Positions 54,184-63,436 of a stretch of DNA of 64,000 nucleotides are shown here, one piece after another. The stretch is from positions 186,001 through 250,000 of the forward strand of contig NZ_JADYVE010000002.1 of assembly GCF_020193655.1 (NCBI RefSeq), given 5' to 3'. The notes beneath the pieces were generated by a model. It had not been told where the DNA came from, did not search any database, and was given only the letters and a program-made list of their open reading frames with translations. Source of the stretch: Ensifer sp. IC3342 (lineage in GTDB: Bacteria; Pseudomonadota; Alphaproteobacteria; Rhizobiales; Rhizobiaceae). The position numbers were made by a program, and so were the translations under genes. Position 1 is the stretch's first letter, and each line of letters opens with the position of its first letter.

Positions 54184-55617
54184 ATGAGTTTTACCGTCGC
54201 CATCGTCGGGCGCCCCAATGTCGGCAAGTCCACCTTGTTCAACCGCCTGGTTGGCAAGAAGCTGGCGCTTGTCGACGATACCCCAGGGGTGACCCGCGAC
54301 CGGCGCCCCGGCGACGCGAAGCTCGTTGACCTCAAGTTTCGCATCATCGATACCGCCGGTCTCGAGCAATCGGCGCCCGATAGCCTGCAGGGGCGGATGT
54401 GGGCGCAGACCGAGGCGGCGATCGACGAGGCCGATCTTTCGCTGTTCGTGATCGATGCCAAGGCGGGATTGACCCCGGCCGACGAAACACTCGCCGAGAT
54501 GCTGCGCCGCCGCGGCAAGCCCGTGATCGTCGTCGCCAACAAGGCGGAGGCGCGCGGTTCCGATGGCGGTTTTTACGACGCCTTCACGCTCGGCCTCGGC
54601 GATCCTTGCCCGATTTCGGCCGAACACGGCGAGGGCATGCTCGACCTGCGCGACGCCATCATCGCCGCGCTCGGCGAGGAGAGGGCCTTTCCGCCCAGGG
54701 AAGACGTGGCGGAGACCGATGTCGACATTCGCCCGACCGTTTCGGGCGAGGGGGCGGAGGACGAGGATGCCGAGCCTGCCTATGACGAGACGAAGCCGCT
54801 ACGCGTGGCGATCGTCGGTCGACCGAATGCCGGCAAATCGACGCTGATCAATCGTTTCCTCGGCGAAGATCGGCTGCTGACCGGACCCGAGGCGGGCATC
54901 ACCCGCGATTCGATCTCGGTTGAATGGCAGTGGCGCGGCCGCACGATCAAGATGTTCGACACGGCCGGCATGCGCCGCAAGGCCAAAGTCCAGGAGAAGC
55001 TCGAAAAGCTCTCGGTGGCCGATGCGCTGAGGGCGATCCGCTTCGCCGAGACCGTGGTCGTCGTCTTCGACGCGACGATCCCCTTCGAAAAGCAGGACTT
55101 GCAGATCGTCGATCTGGTCCTGCGCGAGGGGCGGGCGGCCGTGCTCGCTTTCAACAAATGGGATCTTGTCGAGGACTGGCAAGCGGTGCTGGCGGACCTT
55201 CGTGAAAAGACCGAGCGTCTCTTGCCCCAGGCGCGCGGCATCCGCGCAGTGCCGATTTCCGGCCATACGGGCTATGGCCTCGACCGGCTGATGCAGGCGA
55301 TTATCGACACCGACAAGGTCTGGAACCGGCGCATCTCGACGGCGCGGCTTAACCGCTGGCTCGAATCGCAGCAGGTGCAGCACCCGCCGCCGGCCGTTTC
55401 CGGGCGCCGCCTCAAGCTCAAATACATGACGCAGGTAAAGGCCCGTCCGCCGGGCTTCATGATCTCCTGCACGCGTCCCGAGGCCCTGCCGGAATCCTAC
55501 ACCCGCTATCTCATCAACGGGCTTCGCAACGACTTCGACCTGCCGGGCGTGCCAATCCGGGTGCATTTCCGCGCGTCGGATAATCCTTACGAATCGAAGG
55601 CACGCAAAAGGCGTTGA
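54184..55617 (+). CDS. der: Ribosome-assembly GTPase Der (EngA)
   Basis: This essential double GTPase matures the 50S ribosomal subunit. The 477-residue protein has two G domains: first [16 protein letters not shown]; second [16 protein letters not shown]; then a KH-like C-terminal domain ending YESKARKRR. The ATG at 54184 is the family start ([11 protein letters not shown]). In S. meliloti this gene (engA) is one of the few essential genes on pSymB. Confidence 0.97.
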   Translation: MSFTVAIVGRPNVGKSTLFNRLVGKKLALVDDTPGVTRDRRPGDAKLVDLKFRIIDTAGLEQSAPDSLQGRMWAQTEAAIDEADLSLFVIDAKAGLTPADETLAEMLRRRGKPVIVVANKAEARGSDGGFYDAFTLGLGDPCPISAEHGEGMLDLRDAIIAALGEERAFPPREDVAETDVDIRPTVSGEGAEDEDAEPAYDETKPLRVAIVGRPNAGKSTLINRFLGEDRLLTGPEAGITRDSISVEWQWRGRTIKMFDTAGMRRKAKVQEKLEKLSVADALRAIRFAETVVVVFDATIPFEKQDLQIVDLVLREGRAAVLAFNKWDLVEDWQAVLADLREKTERLLPQARGIRAVPISGHTGYGLDRLMQAIIDTDKVWNRRISTARLNRWLESQQVQHPPPAVSGRRLKLKYMTQVKARPPGFMISCTRPEALPESYTRYLINGLRNDFDLPGVPIRVHFRASDNPYESKARKRR

Positions 55618-55774
55618 TGAGGGGCCGGCGACCGTTGCCGGCAACTTGTCCCGCGTGATCACTGTCCCGCACGCAAGACGATGTCCTGCGCGCAAATAAC
55701 ACCATCGCCGTTTACTCGAAGAACTCCCAAAGATACACCTGCTTGGGAGACGACCGAAACGAGGGGATTTGCCG

Positions 55775-57421
55775 ATGGTGACAACATCGAGATCAGCGGA
55801 CGACTGGTGGCGCGGCGCGGTGATCTATCAGGTCTACCCGCGGTCCTTTCAGGACACCGACGGCGACGGCATAGGCGATCTTCGCGGCGTCACCCGGCGG
55901 CTTCCCCATATCGCCTCGCTCGGTGTCGATGCGATCTGGCTGTCGCCCTTCTTTAGGTCGCCGCAGGCCGACATGGGCTATGATGTCTCGGACTATTGCG
56001 ACGTCGATCCGATGTTCGGCACGCTCGCCGATTTCGATGCCATGCTCGCGGAGGCGCACCGCCTCGGCCTGAAGGTGATCATCGACCAGGTGATTTCGCA
56101 CAGCTCGGACCGGCATCCCTGGTTCATCGAGAGCCGGTCGAGCAGGACCAATGCTAAGGAAGACTGGTATGTATGGGCCGACCCGAAACCCGACGGGACG
56201 GCGCCGAACAACTGGCTTTCGATCTTCGGCGGCCCCGGCTGGGAATGGGATGGCGTCCGCAGGCAGTATTACCTGCACAATTTCCTGTCGTCGCAGCCGG
56301 ACCTCAACTTCCACAATCCGGAAGTGCAGGAGGCCGTGCTCTCGACCGTCCGCTTCTGGCTCGATCGCGGCGTCGACGGCTTCCGGCTCGATACCGCCAA
56401 CTACTATTTCCACGACCGGAACCTCAGGGACAATCCGCCGCTCGTGCCCGACCCGGATGCAACGAGCCACGATGCGCCGGATGTCAACCCCTATGGCATG
56501 CAGGATCATCTCTACGACAAGACGCAGCCGGAGAACGTTTCCTTCTTGCGCCGCTTGCGGGGGATGCTCGATGAGTACAGCGGACGCGCTACGGTCGGCG
56601 AAGTGGGCGACGGCGCCCGTTCGCTGAGGACGGTCGCGGCCTACACGGGCGGCCGCGACAAGTTGCACATGTGCTACACCTTCGATTTTCTCGGACCCGA
56701 ATTCACGGCAGGACACATCCGTCGCTGCGTCGAGAATTTTCAGGCGGTGGTCGCCGACGGCTGGGTCTGCTGGGCCTTTTCCAACCACGATGTGATCCGC
56801 CATGTCAGCCGGTTCGCACGTAATGAAGCCGAGCGTGAGCGGGTTGCGAAGCTCGCGATTACCCTGCTTGCCGCGTTGCGCGGGTCGATCTGCCTTTACC
56901 AGGGCGAGGAACTGGGATTGCCGGAGGCGGAACTTGCCTTCGAGGAACTACGCGACCCTTACGGCATCCGCTTCTGGCCGGCCTTCAAGGGCCGCGACGG
57001 ATGCCGCACGCCGATGGTGTGGGAACAGGAATTGCCCAATGCTGGCTTCTCCCTCGGGACGCCTTGGCTGCCAGTCCGTGAGGAACAGCGGTTGCTCGCG
57101 GTCGACGCGCAGGAGGGTGTTCCGGGATCGGTGCTGGACCATTATCGCCGGACCCTCGCTTTCCGCCGGATACAGGCGCCGCTTCTCGACGGCGACATGG
57201 CCTTTCTCACCATCAACCGGGACATCCTGGCTTTCACGAGGGAGAAGAATGGCGAACGGCTGCTGTTTGTGTTCAATCTCACGCGGGAGCCGCAGGAGGT
57301 GCGGCTCCCGGTCGATGTGATTGTTCGCGAAGCCGTTCCGATGCCCGGCTTCGCGCCTCACTTGGTCGACGACGTAGTCGCGCTTTCTGCGCTCGACGTC
57401 TTCTGCGGCCGGTTGCGGTGA
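55775..57421 (+). CDS. GH13 alpha-glucosidase / alpha-amylase family
   Basis: This cytosolic enzyme cleaves alpha-1,4 or related glucosidic bonds. The 548-residue protein shows the GH13 regions DWWRGAVIYQVYPRSFQD, GVDGFRLDTAN (nucleophile Asp), TVGEVGD (acid/base Glu) and FSNHD. Related rhizobial AglA sits in an agl transport operon, but this copy stands alone with no transporter. ATG at 55775 (GAGGGG 8 bases before) is preferred to the TTG at 55769. Likely a maltose/trehalulose/sucrose-type oligosaccharide hydrolase. Confidence 0.9.
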   Translation: MVTTSRSADDWWRGAVIYQVYPRSFQDTDGDGIGDLRGVTRRLPHIASLGVDAIWLSPFFRSPQADMGYDVSDYCDVDPMFGTLADFDAMLAEAHRLGLKVIIDQVISHSSDRHPWFIESRSSRTNAKEDWYVWADPKPDGTAPNNWLSIFGGPGWEWDGVRRQYYLHNFLSSQPDLNFHNPEVQEAVLSTVRFWLDRGVDGFRLDTANYYFHDRNLRDNPPLVPDPDATSHDAPDVNPYGMQDHLYDKTQPENVSFLRRLRGMLDEYSGRATVGEVGDGARSLRTVAAYTGGRDKLHMCYTFDFLGPEFTAGHIRRCVENFQAVVADGWVCWAFSNHDVIRHVSRFARNEAERERVAKLAITLLAALRGSICLYQGEELGLPEAELAFEELRDPYGIRFWPAFKGRDGCRTPMVWEQELPNAGFSLGTPWLPVREEQRLLAVDAQEGVPGSVLDHYRRTLAFRRIQAPLLDGDMAFLTINRDILAFTREKNGERLLFVFNLTREPQEVRLPVDVIVREAVPMPGFAPHLVDDVVALSALDVFCGRLR

Positions 57422-57424
57422 CCA

Positions 57425-59122
57425 TCACCCGATCAGGGTAAACTTGTCCACGTCGACCAACCCGCGATCCGAGATCTTCAGGTGCGGAATCACCGGCAAT
57501 GGCAGGAAGGCGAGCTGGAGGAAGGGCTCCTCGAGTGTGGCGCCGAGGGCAAAGGCAGCCTGCCGGAGGTGATGGAGGGTGTCGCGCACCCGCTCGTAGG
57601 GCTCAAGGCTCATGAGGCCCGCGACGGGGAGGGCGATTTCGCCTGTGACCTTGCCGTCTTCGACAACGACGAAACCGCCCTTGATTTCGCCGAGCCGATT
57701 GGCAGCGATCGCCATGTCTTCGTCGCTGACGCCAACCACGCAGATATTGTGGCTGTCATGGCCGACGGTCGAGGCGATCGCGCCCTTCTTCAGCCCAAAA
57801 CCCTGAACGAAGCCGTTGGCGTGGTTGCCATTGACGCCGTGGCGCTCGATGACGGCTACCTTGATGATGTCTTGGCCGAGGTCGATTCCAGTCTGGTTTC
57901 CTTCAGCGGGCAGATGGAAGCGCCGGTGTTCGGTGATGATCTTGCCGGGCAGGACGCCGATCACCGAGGTCTGGCCTTCCGCAAAGGGAACAGCGAAATC
58001 GGCAGCCTTGACCTGGCCAGCCTTGACGCTGTCGAGCCCGACCGGCTCGACCGGCTTGCGCGTCGCGAACAGCGCATCCGTTACCCGTCTCCCCCCGGAA
58101 AACACGATCTCGGCCTTGCAGCTCTCCAGGCTGTCGATGACCACGATGTCGGCGCGCCAGCCCGGCGCGACAAGGCCGCGGTCCCTGAGGCCGAAGGCGC
58201 GGGCGGCGGAAATCGAGGCAGCGCGATAGATCGCCAGAGGCTCGACGCCGGCGGCGATGGCGGTGCGGATCATGTGATCAAGGTGGCCCTGTTCGGCGAT
58301 GTCGAGCGGATTGCGGTCATCGGTGCAGAGGGCAAGGTAGGGAGACAGCCGCTCCGTAATGATCGGCATCAGGGCATGCAAGTCCTTCGAGACCGAGCCC
58401 TCGCGCACGAGGATGTGCATACCCTTGCGGATCTTTTCGAGCGCCTCATCGGCCGTCGTGCATTCGTGATCGGTGCGGATGCCGGTGGCCAGATAGCCGT
58501 TCAACTCCTTGCCGGAGAGAAGCGGTGCATGGCCGTCGATGTGCCCGCCCTGGAATGCATCGAGCTTGGCAAGGCAGACCGGGTCCTTGTGGACGACGCC
58601 GGGAAAGTTCATGAACTCGGCGAGCCCGATTACCTTCGGGTGGTGGCGGAAGGGCACGAGGCGCTCGATCGGCAGGTCGGCGCCGGCCGTTTCGAGATGC
58701 GTTGCCGGCACGCAGGACGATAGCTGGACGCGGATGTCCATGATCGTTTCCGTCGCCGAATCAAGGAAGAACTGGATGCCCTCGGTGCCAAGGACGTTGG
58801 CGATCTCGTGCGGGTCGCAGACCACCGTCGTGATGCCGAGCGGCAGCACGCAACGGTCGAACTCGTGCGGGGTGACGAGCGAGGATTCGATATGCAGATG
58901 CGTGTCGATAAAACCCGGAACGACGATGTGGCCGGTGATATCGATTTCCTCGCGTCCCTCATAATCGCCGTAGGTGCCGACGATGCGGTCGCCGCAAATG
59001 GCGATGTCGGAGGCAATAAGTTCACCGGTGACGAGATCGAAGAAACGGCCGCCCTTGAGCACGATGTCAGCCGGGGCGCGGCCCACGCCCTGATCGATGA
59101 TACGCTCCAACATCTCGGACAT
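57425..59122 (-). CDS. ade: Adenine deaminase
   Basis: It deaminates adenine to hypoxanthine, feeding xanthine dehydrogenase. The 565-residue amidohydrolase has the metal site [32 protein letters not shown] and the C-terminal [12 protein letters not shown] typical of Ade. The start at 59122 ([12 protein letters not shown]) is chosen; upstream, an open frame runs 26 codons into a RIME-like repeat and should not be taken as an N-terminus. Convergent with the GH13 gene, 3 bp apart. Confidence 0.93.
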   Translation of the reverse strand: MSEMLERIIDQGVGRAPADIVLKGGRFFDLVTGELIASDIAICGDRIVGTYGDYEGREEIDITGHIVVPGFIDTHLHIESSLVTPHEFDRCVLPLGITTVVCDPHEIANVLGTEGIQFFLDSATETIMDIRVQLSSCVPATHLETAGADLPIERLVPFRHHPKVIGLAEFMNFPGVVHKDPVCLAKLDAFQGGHIDGHAPLLSGKELNGYLATGIRTDHECTTADEALEKIRKGMHILVREGSVSKDLHALMPIITERLSPYLALCTDDRNPLDIAEQGHLDHMIRTAIAAGVEPLAIYRAASISAARAFGLRDRGLVAPGWRADIVVIDSLESCKAEIVFSGGRRVTDALFATRKPVEPVGLDSVKAGQVKAADFAVPFAEGQTSVIGVLPGKIITEHRRFHLPAEGNQTGIDLGQDIIKVAVIERHGVNGNHANGFVQGFGLKKGAIASTVGHDSHNICVVGVSDEDMAIAANRLGEIKGGFVVVEDGKVTGEIALPVAGLMSLEPYERVRDTLHHLRQAAFALGATLEEPFLQLAFLPLPVIPHLKISDRGLVDVDKFTLIG

Positions 59123-59138
59123 GCGCGCACTCCGCATT

Positions 59139-59241
59139 CTACAGCGCCGCGCGTCCAATCGGACGCGCAAAGGCCGCTGTAGCACTTTGAATTGCTGCAT
59201 GATTTATCCTCAAATCGATTCCGATTTCAGGAATCATACAG
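59139..59241 (-). repeat. RIME-like repeat, copy 7 (reverse)
   Basis: A complete copy on the - strand: CTACAGCGCCGCGCGTCC..GGACGCGCAAAGGCCGCTGTAG hairpin, linker ACTTTGAATTGCTGCATG, then TCCTCAAATCGATTCCGATTTCAGGA palindrome. It lies 17 bp upstream of ade, in its promoter or leader. Confidence 0.88.
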
Positions 59242-59260
59242 TGGTTGATTCATAACAATA

Positions 59261-59294
59261 ACCCTCTCCCCGCCTGCGGGGAAAGGGCCTGAGA
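59261..59294. repeat. Short CCCTCTCCCCGC-type palindrome
   Basis: ACCCTCTCCCCGC and GCGGGGAAAGGG form a hairpin downstream of the aminotransferase stop (its 3' end on the - strand). It shares its core with the larger elements at 14071 and 40903 and may end that transcript. Confidence 0.65.
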
Positions 59295-59312
59295 GCGCGT
59301 GATGTCGAAAGC

Positions 59313-60641
59313 TCAGATGTTGTTCTTCAGGACATCTCGCAGCTTGTCGAACAATTCGTCGATCTGCTGTTTCTGAATGATCAGCGGCGGCGACAACGCT
59401 ATGATGTCGCCGGTCGTGCGGATAAGTAGCCCCTTCTCATAGGCCTTCAGGAAGGCGGAAAATGCGCGCTTCGTTGGCTCTCCGGCGATAGGTTCCAGTT
59501 CGATCGCGCCAATCAGTCCGATGTTGCGGATGTCGATGACGTGCGGGCAGTCCTTGAGCGAATGCAGAGCGTCTTCCCAATAGGGTGCAAGCTCGGCGGC
59601 CCGCGTGAGCAGGCCTTCCTCCTTGTAGGTATCGAGCGTGCCGAGGGCGGCAGCGGAGGCGATCGGGTTGCCGGAATAGGTGTAGCCGTGGAAGAACTCG
59701 ATCAGATGTTCCGGCCCCGTCATGAAGGCGTCGTGGATCTCCGACGTCACAAAGACAGCGCCCATCGGAATCACGCCGTTGGTGATGCCTTTTGCGGTTG
59801 TGATGATGTCTGGCTTCACGTCGAAATACTGCGCGGCGAAGGGCGTCCCCAGGCGTCCAAAACCAGTGATGACCTCGTCGAAGATCAGGAGGATGCCGTG
59901 TTTGGTACAGATTTCCCGAAGCTTCTGGAGATAGCCCTTCGGCGGGATGAGCACGCCCGTCGACCCCGCAACGGGCTCGACGATGACGGCGGCGATCGTG
60001 GAGGCGTCATGCAGGGTGACGATCCGCTCCAGTTCCGCAGCAAGATCGGCGCCATGCTCCGGCTCCCCGCGAGTGAAAGCATTCTTGGCCGGAAGGTGGG
60101 TATGCGGCAGGTGATCGACGCCGGTCAGAAGCGTGCCGAACATCTTGCGGTTGGCGACGATGCCGCCGACCGAGATGCCGCCGAAGTTGACGCCGTGATA
60201 TCCGCGCTCGCGGCCGATCAGCCGGAAACGGGAGCCATTGCCCTTGGCGCGATGATAGGCAAGCGCGACCTTCAGCGCAGTATCGACGGATTCCGAACCC
60301 GAGTTCGTGTAGAGGACATGGTCCATGCCCTCAGGCGCGATGTCCACCAGCCGGTTCGCCAACTCGAAGGCCTTCGGATGGCCAAGCTGGAAAGCCGGCG
60401 CATAGTCGAGTTCGCCGGCCTGTTCGCGGATCGCTTCGGTGATCTTGGGTCGGCAGTGACCCGCGTTGACGCACCAGAGGCCGGCCGTTCCGTCCAGCAC
60501 CGTGCGGCCATCATGGGTCGTGTAGTACATGTCTTTGGCGCCGACGAAGAGGCGCGGCTCCTTCTTGAATTGCCGGTTGGCCGTGAACGGCATCCAGAAG
60601 GCGCGCAGATCGTTCGGCGTTGTATTCAATCGGTTCGACAT
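59313..60641 (-). CDS. Class III omega-aminotransferase (beta-alanine/omega-amino acid:pyruvate type)
   Basis: This PLP enzyme transfers an amino group from an omega-amino acid or amine to pyruvate. The 442-residue protein has the family start LRAFWMPFTANRQFKKEPRLF, GERGYHGVNFGG (cofactor ring), FDEVITGFGR and the Schiff-base lysine in TTAKGITNG. The opening sequence is typical of beta-alanine:pyruvate aminotransferases, but substrate range in this group is broad. Start at 60641 from family N-termini. Two tandem RIME-like copies lie upstream. Confidence 0.9.
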   Translation of the reverse strand: MSNRLNTTPNDLRAFWMPFTANRQFKKEPRLFVGAKDMYYTTHDGRTVLDGTAGLWCVNAGHCRPKITEAIREQAGELDYAPAFQLGHPKAFELANRLVDIAPEGMDHVLYTNSGSESVDTALKVALAYHRAKGNGSRFRLIGRERGYHGVNFGGISVGGIVANRKMFGTLLTGVDHLPHTHLPAKNAFTRGEPEHGADLAAELERIVTLHDASTIAAVIVEPVAGSTGVLIPPKGYLQKLREICTKHGILLIFDEVITGFGRLGTPFAAQYFDVKPDIITTAKGITNGVIPMGAVFVTSEIHDAFMTGPEHLIEFFHGYTYSGNPIASAAALGTLDTYKEEGLLTRAAELAPYWEDALHSLKDCPHVIDIRNIGLIGAIELEPIAGEPTKRAFSAFLKAYEKGLLIRTTGDIIALSPPLIIQKQQIDELFDKLRDVLKNNI

Positions 60642-60692
60642 GTCCTGTTCTCCTCGGCGGATCTGATTGCTGGCGGTGCCTGTAGCTGGCCG

Positions 60693-60795
60693 CTGCATGT
60701 TTCCTCAAATCGTACCCGATCTGAGGACAAAACATGCAGCAATTCAAAGTGCTACAGCGTCCTTTGCGCGTCTGATAGGACGCGCGGCGCTGTAG
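60693..60795 (+). repeat. RIME-like repeat, copy 8
   Basis: A complete copy: CTGCATGTTTCCTCAAATCG..CGATCTGAGGACAAAACATGCAG, linker CAATTCAAAGTG, then CTACAGCGTCCTTTGCGCGTCTGA..GGACGCGCGGCGCTGTAG. It lies 52 bp upstream of the aminotransferase, with a second copy (60891) in direct orientation 95 bp further. Confidence 0.9.
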
Positions 60796-60890
60796 GTCGG
60801 ATTCTTTTACCCTTTGGTCAAACTATCAGCGCCCCCGATAGCGTCAAGCCTGTGGCTTTTGCGCCCGGCCCAAGTTTCTACTGCATGTCG

Positions 60891-60984
60891 CCTTTAGTCG
60901 TAGCCGATTAAAGGACAAGAACATGCAGCAATTCAAAGTGCTACAGCGTCCTTTGCGCGTCTGATAAGTCGCGCGGCGCTGTAG
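60891..60984 (+). repeat. RIME-like repeat, copy 9
   Basis: Near-identical right half to copy 8 and an altered left palindrome (CTTTAGTCGTAGCCGATTAAAGG). The tandem direct arrangement with copy 8 fills most of the 450-bp gap between the aminotransferase and nolR. Confidence 0.9.
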
Positions 60985-61025
60985 GGAGAACGACGGCGTT
61001 CGCCTTCGCGGCTCGCCAAAAACAT

Positions 61026-61056
61026 AAGCCCCCGCGCGACTGCTCGTGGGGGGCTT
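61026..61056 (-). terminator. Intrinsic terminator of nolR
   Basis: AAGCCCCC and GGGGGCTT form a strong GC-rich stem; on the - strand it is followed by ATGTTTTTGG. It lies 36 bp after the nolR stop and cleanly ends that transcript. Confidence 0.8.
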
Positions 61057-61091
61057 CTCAGAGTGTCCTGCGGGGTGGACGTATTGGGAGA

Positions 61092-61445
61092 TTACGCTGA
61101 TTTGCGGACGAGGACTTTCTCTTCCACGGCATTGCCTTCGCCGTAGATTTCTGCGAGGGCGCCCAAGATCTTCATGACAGCGTCAGAGGAACTCGAATAA
61201 TAAATCGTCTGGGCGTCACGACGAGTGCTTACCAGATTCTGGGCGCGCAATTTCGAAAGGTGCTGGGAAAGGGCCGACTGGCTCAGCCCAACCTTGTTGG
61301 CCAAGGCGCCGACCGCCATCTCTTCCTTGATGAGAGAGTCAAGGATGAGGAGGCGTTTAGGATTTGCCATGGCCGAAAGGAAACCGGCAGCTATTTCGGC
61401 TTCCTCGTGTTTTTCAGGCGGAAGGGGCTGCATTGCGTGCTCCAT
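61092..61445 (-). CDS. nolR: Nodulation repressor NolR
   Basis: This ArsR-fold global regulator represses core nod genes and many other genes in Sinorhizobium and binds its own promoter. The 117-residue protein starts MEHAMQPLPPEKHEEAEIAAGF, has the HTH GALANKVGLSQSALSQHLSKLRAQNL and the NolR-type end VEEKVLVRKSA. It lacks metal-binding cysteines. Two WTTAG-N9-AW boxes lie just upstream, supporting both identity and autoregulation. An intrinsic terminator follows. Confidence 0.93.
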   Translation of the reverse strand: MEHAMQPLPPEKHEEAEIAAGFLSAMANPKRLLILDSLIKEEMAVGALANKVGLSQSALSQHLSKLRAQNLVSTRRDAQTIYYSSSSDAVMKILGALAEIYGEGNAVEEKVLVRKSA

Positions 61446-61472
61446 GCGAAAATTACATCACACGTAGTTATG

Positions 61473-61505
61473 ATTAGTGAAGCACGATAATTAGACGTGA
61501 TGCAT
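61473..61505. promoter_or_regulatory. Two tandem NolR boxes upstream of nolR
   Basis: ATTAG-N9-AT occurs at 61473-61488 and again at 61490-61505, both fitting the published consensus (A/T)TTAG-N9-A(T/A). They start 28 bp upstream of the nolR ATG and are 17 bp apart, so two dimers could bind on nearly the same helix face or side by side. Autorepression is known for NolR in S. meliloti. Confidence 0.75.
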
Positions 61506-61552
61506 AAAAGGGCAACCACCCACTGCGAAAAATGGGGGTAGCTAGGCGCCGG

Positions 61553-62296
61553 TTAACCGTAAAGTTTTTTCAGAAGCGGCCGCAATTCCGCGGTTGACTG
61601 GATCGGGGCCTCGAATTCGAGGCGTTTCAACCGCTCCCCATCGAAGAGATCGAGGCCGGCCGCGTCGACACCGACGATCTTCCAGTCACCGTCGGGCGCG
61701 CGGCAATGGACGGTCGCGTAGTGATTGACGGCGTGCGCATGATCGGCATTCATATGCTCGATCGCGCTGTCTTCCATTTCGGCGAGCGCGGCTGCGGCGG
61801 GCGAAGTGATGGCGAGATCTTCGGCCGTCAGCGCATAGGCGCGTCCGAAGCCGCCGTTGAGACTTGCCCTCAGTGGGTTCAGGCGAAAGAAGCCGAAATC
61901 GGGAAAGTCGACATAGAGCTTGGCCTTGGGATGGCGGCGGACGAAACGCGCGCGGACGCGGACATGGGCCTCGGACTCGCGCGGAACCTCTTCCGCCTCG
62001 CATTGAACGGTCAGGCGCGGGTGGGCGAGCGGATCGCCTTTGCCGGGCTCGCCGGTCAGAAGCGACGCGCGCCGGTCGGCGAGCAGCGCCTGCGTGTGGG
62101 TTGCCAGCCGCGAGACGAGAACGACCGGAGCGCCATCGATGTCGATACCGATCAGCACACGGCTGACGAAAGGAAAGCCGCCGCTTTCGGGCTCGATCGC
62201 AGCGAGCGAGCCGCTTTTCGCCGAGCGAAGCAATGTCCGGGCGAGCTTGCGGGCCTCATCGTCGGTTTCGCGCAGAACGTTAGGTTTTTCGCTCAT
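61553..62296 (-). CDS. HugZ-like heme-utilisation / FMN-binding split-barrel protein
   Basis: The 247-residue protein has an N-terminal pyridoxamine-phosphate-oxidase-like split barrel (LARTLLRSAKSGSLAAI, PFVSRVLIGIDIDGAPVVLVSRLATHTQ) and a C-terminal HugZ domain (EHMNADHAHAVNHYA, VGVDAAGLDLFDGERLKRLEF). HugZ of Helicobacter degrades heme, but many homologues have no proven heme oxygenase activity. ATG at 62296 follows AAGGAAGATGGTC; ATG at 62302 is possible. Divergent from nolR? No: same strand, upstream of it. Confidence 0.82.
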   Translation of the reverse strand: MSEKPNVLRETDDEARKLARTLLRSAKSGSLAAIEPESGGFPFVSRVLIGIDIDGAPVVLVSRLATHTQALLADRRASLLTGEPGKGDPLAHPRLTVQCEAEEVPRESEAHVRVRARFVRRHPKAKLYVDFPDFGFFRLNPLRASLNGGFGRAYALTAEDLAITSPAAAALAEMEDSAIEHMNADHAHAVNHYATVHCRAPDGDWKIVGVDAAGLDLFDGERLKRLEFEAPIQSTAELRPLLKKLYG

Positions 62297-62335
62297 GACC
62301 ATCTTCCTTTCGCCGCTCGTCACCCGAACAATCAA

Positions 62336-62366
62336 AAGCCCGAAGCGGTTTGCTCCGGGCCTTTAT
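62336..62366 (-). terminator. Terminator after choV
   Basis: AAGCCCG and CGGGCCTT (one bulge) form a hairpin in the 90-bp gap between choV and the HugZ-like gene. On the - strand it is followed by TTTTGATTGTT, fitting termination of the cho operon. Confidence 0.6.
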
Positions 62367-62386
62367 TCGCCGTTCGGCGTGTTGCG

Positions 62387-63436
62387 TCAACTTTTGTTGC
62401 GATGACGTGTCAAGCCTTCGACAATGTTTTGAGCGTCGATCGTGCCGACCACCGAGCCGTTGTCGACGACGCCGATGCTGCCCGGCTGGCGGGACATCGC
62501 GTCCAGGATATCGACGAGGGGGGTCGTCGGTTTCGCCGTCGCCGTCACGCCGGCAATTGTCGCGCCCCGTTCGACGCCGGTCCGCATCACGTCCTTGGCC
62601 ATCAGCATGGTGATCGGGTTCATGTGCTGGACGAAGTCGGCGACATACTGGTTCGCCGGGTTCTTCACGATCTCCTGCGGTGTGCCGCACTGGATGATGC
62701 GTCCGCCCTCCATGATGGCGATGCGGTTGCCGATGCGGAAGGCTTCGTCGAGATCGTGGCTCACGAAGATGATCGTCTTCTTCAGCCGCCGTTGGAATTC
62801 GAGCAATTCGTCCTGCAAGCGGGTGCGGATCAACGGATCGAGCGCCGAGAACGGCTCGTCCATCAGGAGGATTGGTGCACCGGTCGCGAAGGCGCGGGCA
62901 AGTCCGACGCGCTGCTGCATGCCGCCCGAAAGCTCGTTGACTTTCCTGTCCGCCCATTTCGTCAGGTTGACCAGCTCGAGCTGCTCGCCGACGCGTTTCT
63001 TGCGTTCCGCCTCAGGCATGCCCGCGAGTTCGAGGCCGAAGCCGACATTGTCGGCGACGGTGCGCCAGGGAAGAAGCGCGAACTGCTGGAATACCATGGA
63101 GACCGTGTGCATGCGGAAGTCGCGCAGAGACTTCGCAGTGCAGCGATAGGGATTCAGCGATCCGTTTGCGGTCTTGATCTCGACTTCGCCGCGCACCACG
63201 GGCGCAAGGCCGTTCACGGCCCTGAGCAGTGTCGACTTGCCGGAACCGGAGAGGCCCATCAGGACCAGGATTTCGCCCTCGTTGATCGTCAGCGAAGCCC
63301 CTGCGACGCCGAGCACGAGACCCGTGGCCGCGCCGATCTCGTCGCGGCTTTTTCCCTGGTCGACCATCTGCAGCGCGGCCTGCGGGCTCTTGCCGAAAAT
63401 GATGTCGACATTCTTGAAAACGACGGCGTCGGTCAT
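62387..63436 (-). CDS. choV: Quaternary-amine ABC transporter ATP-binding protein (ChoV type)
   Basis: This ATPase powers a choline/betaine-type importer. The 349-residue protein has Walker A GLSGSGKST, signature LSGGMQQR, Walker B LLMDEPFSALD and a C-terminal CBS-like segment (TPLVDILDAMSRQPGSIGVVDNGSVVGTI), the standard layout for OpuA/ProV-like subunits. The sequence is closest, as recalled, to rhizobial ChoV; histidine/betaine transporter HutV is an alternative. Its start overlaps the end of choW by four bases. Confidence 0.9.
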   Translation of the reverse strand: MTDAVVFKNVDIIFGKSPQAALQMVDQGKSRDEIGAATGLVLGVAGASLTINEGEILVLMGLSGSGKSTLLRAVNGLAPVVRGEVEIKTANGSLNPYRCTAKSLRDFRMHTVSMVFQQFALLPWRTVADNVGFGLELAGMPEAERKKRVGEQLELVNLTKWADRKVNELSGGMQQRVGLARAFATGAPILLMDEPFSALDPLIRTRLQDELLEFQRRLKKTIIFVSHDLDEAFRIGNRIAIMEGGRIIQCGTPQEIVKNPANQYVADFVQHMNPITMLMAKDVMRTGVERGATIAGVTATAKPTTPLVDILDAMSRQPGSIGVVDNGSVVGTIDAQNIVEGLTRHRNKS

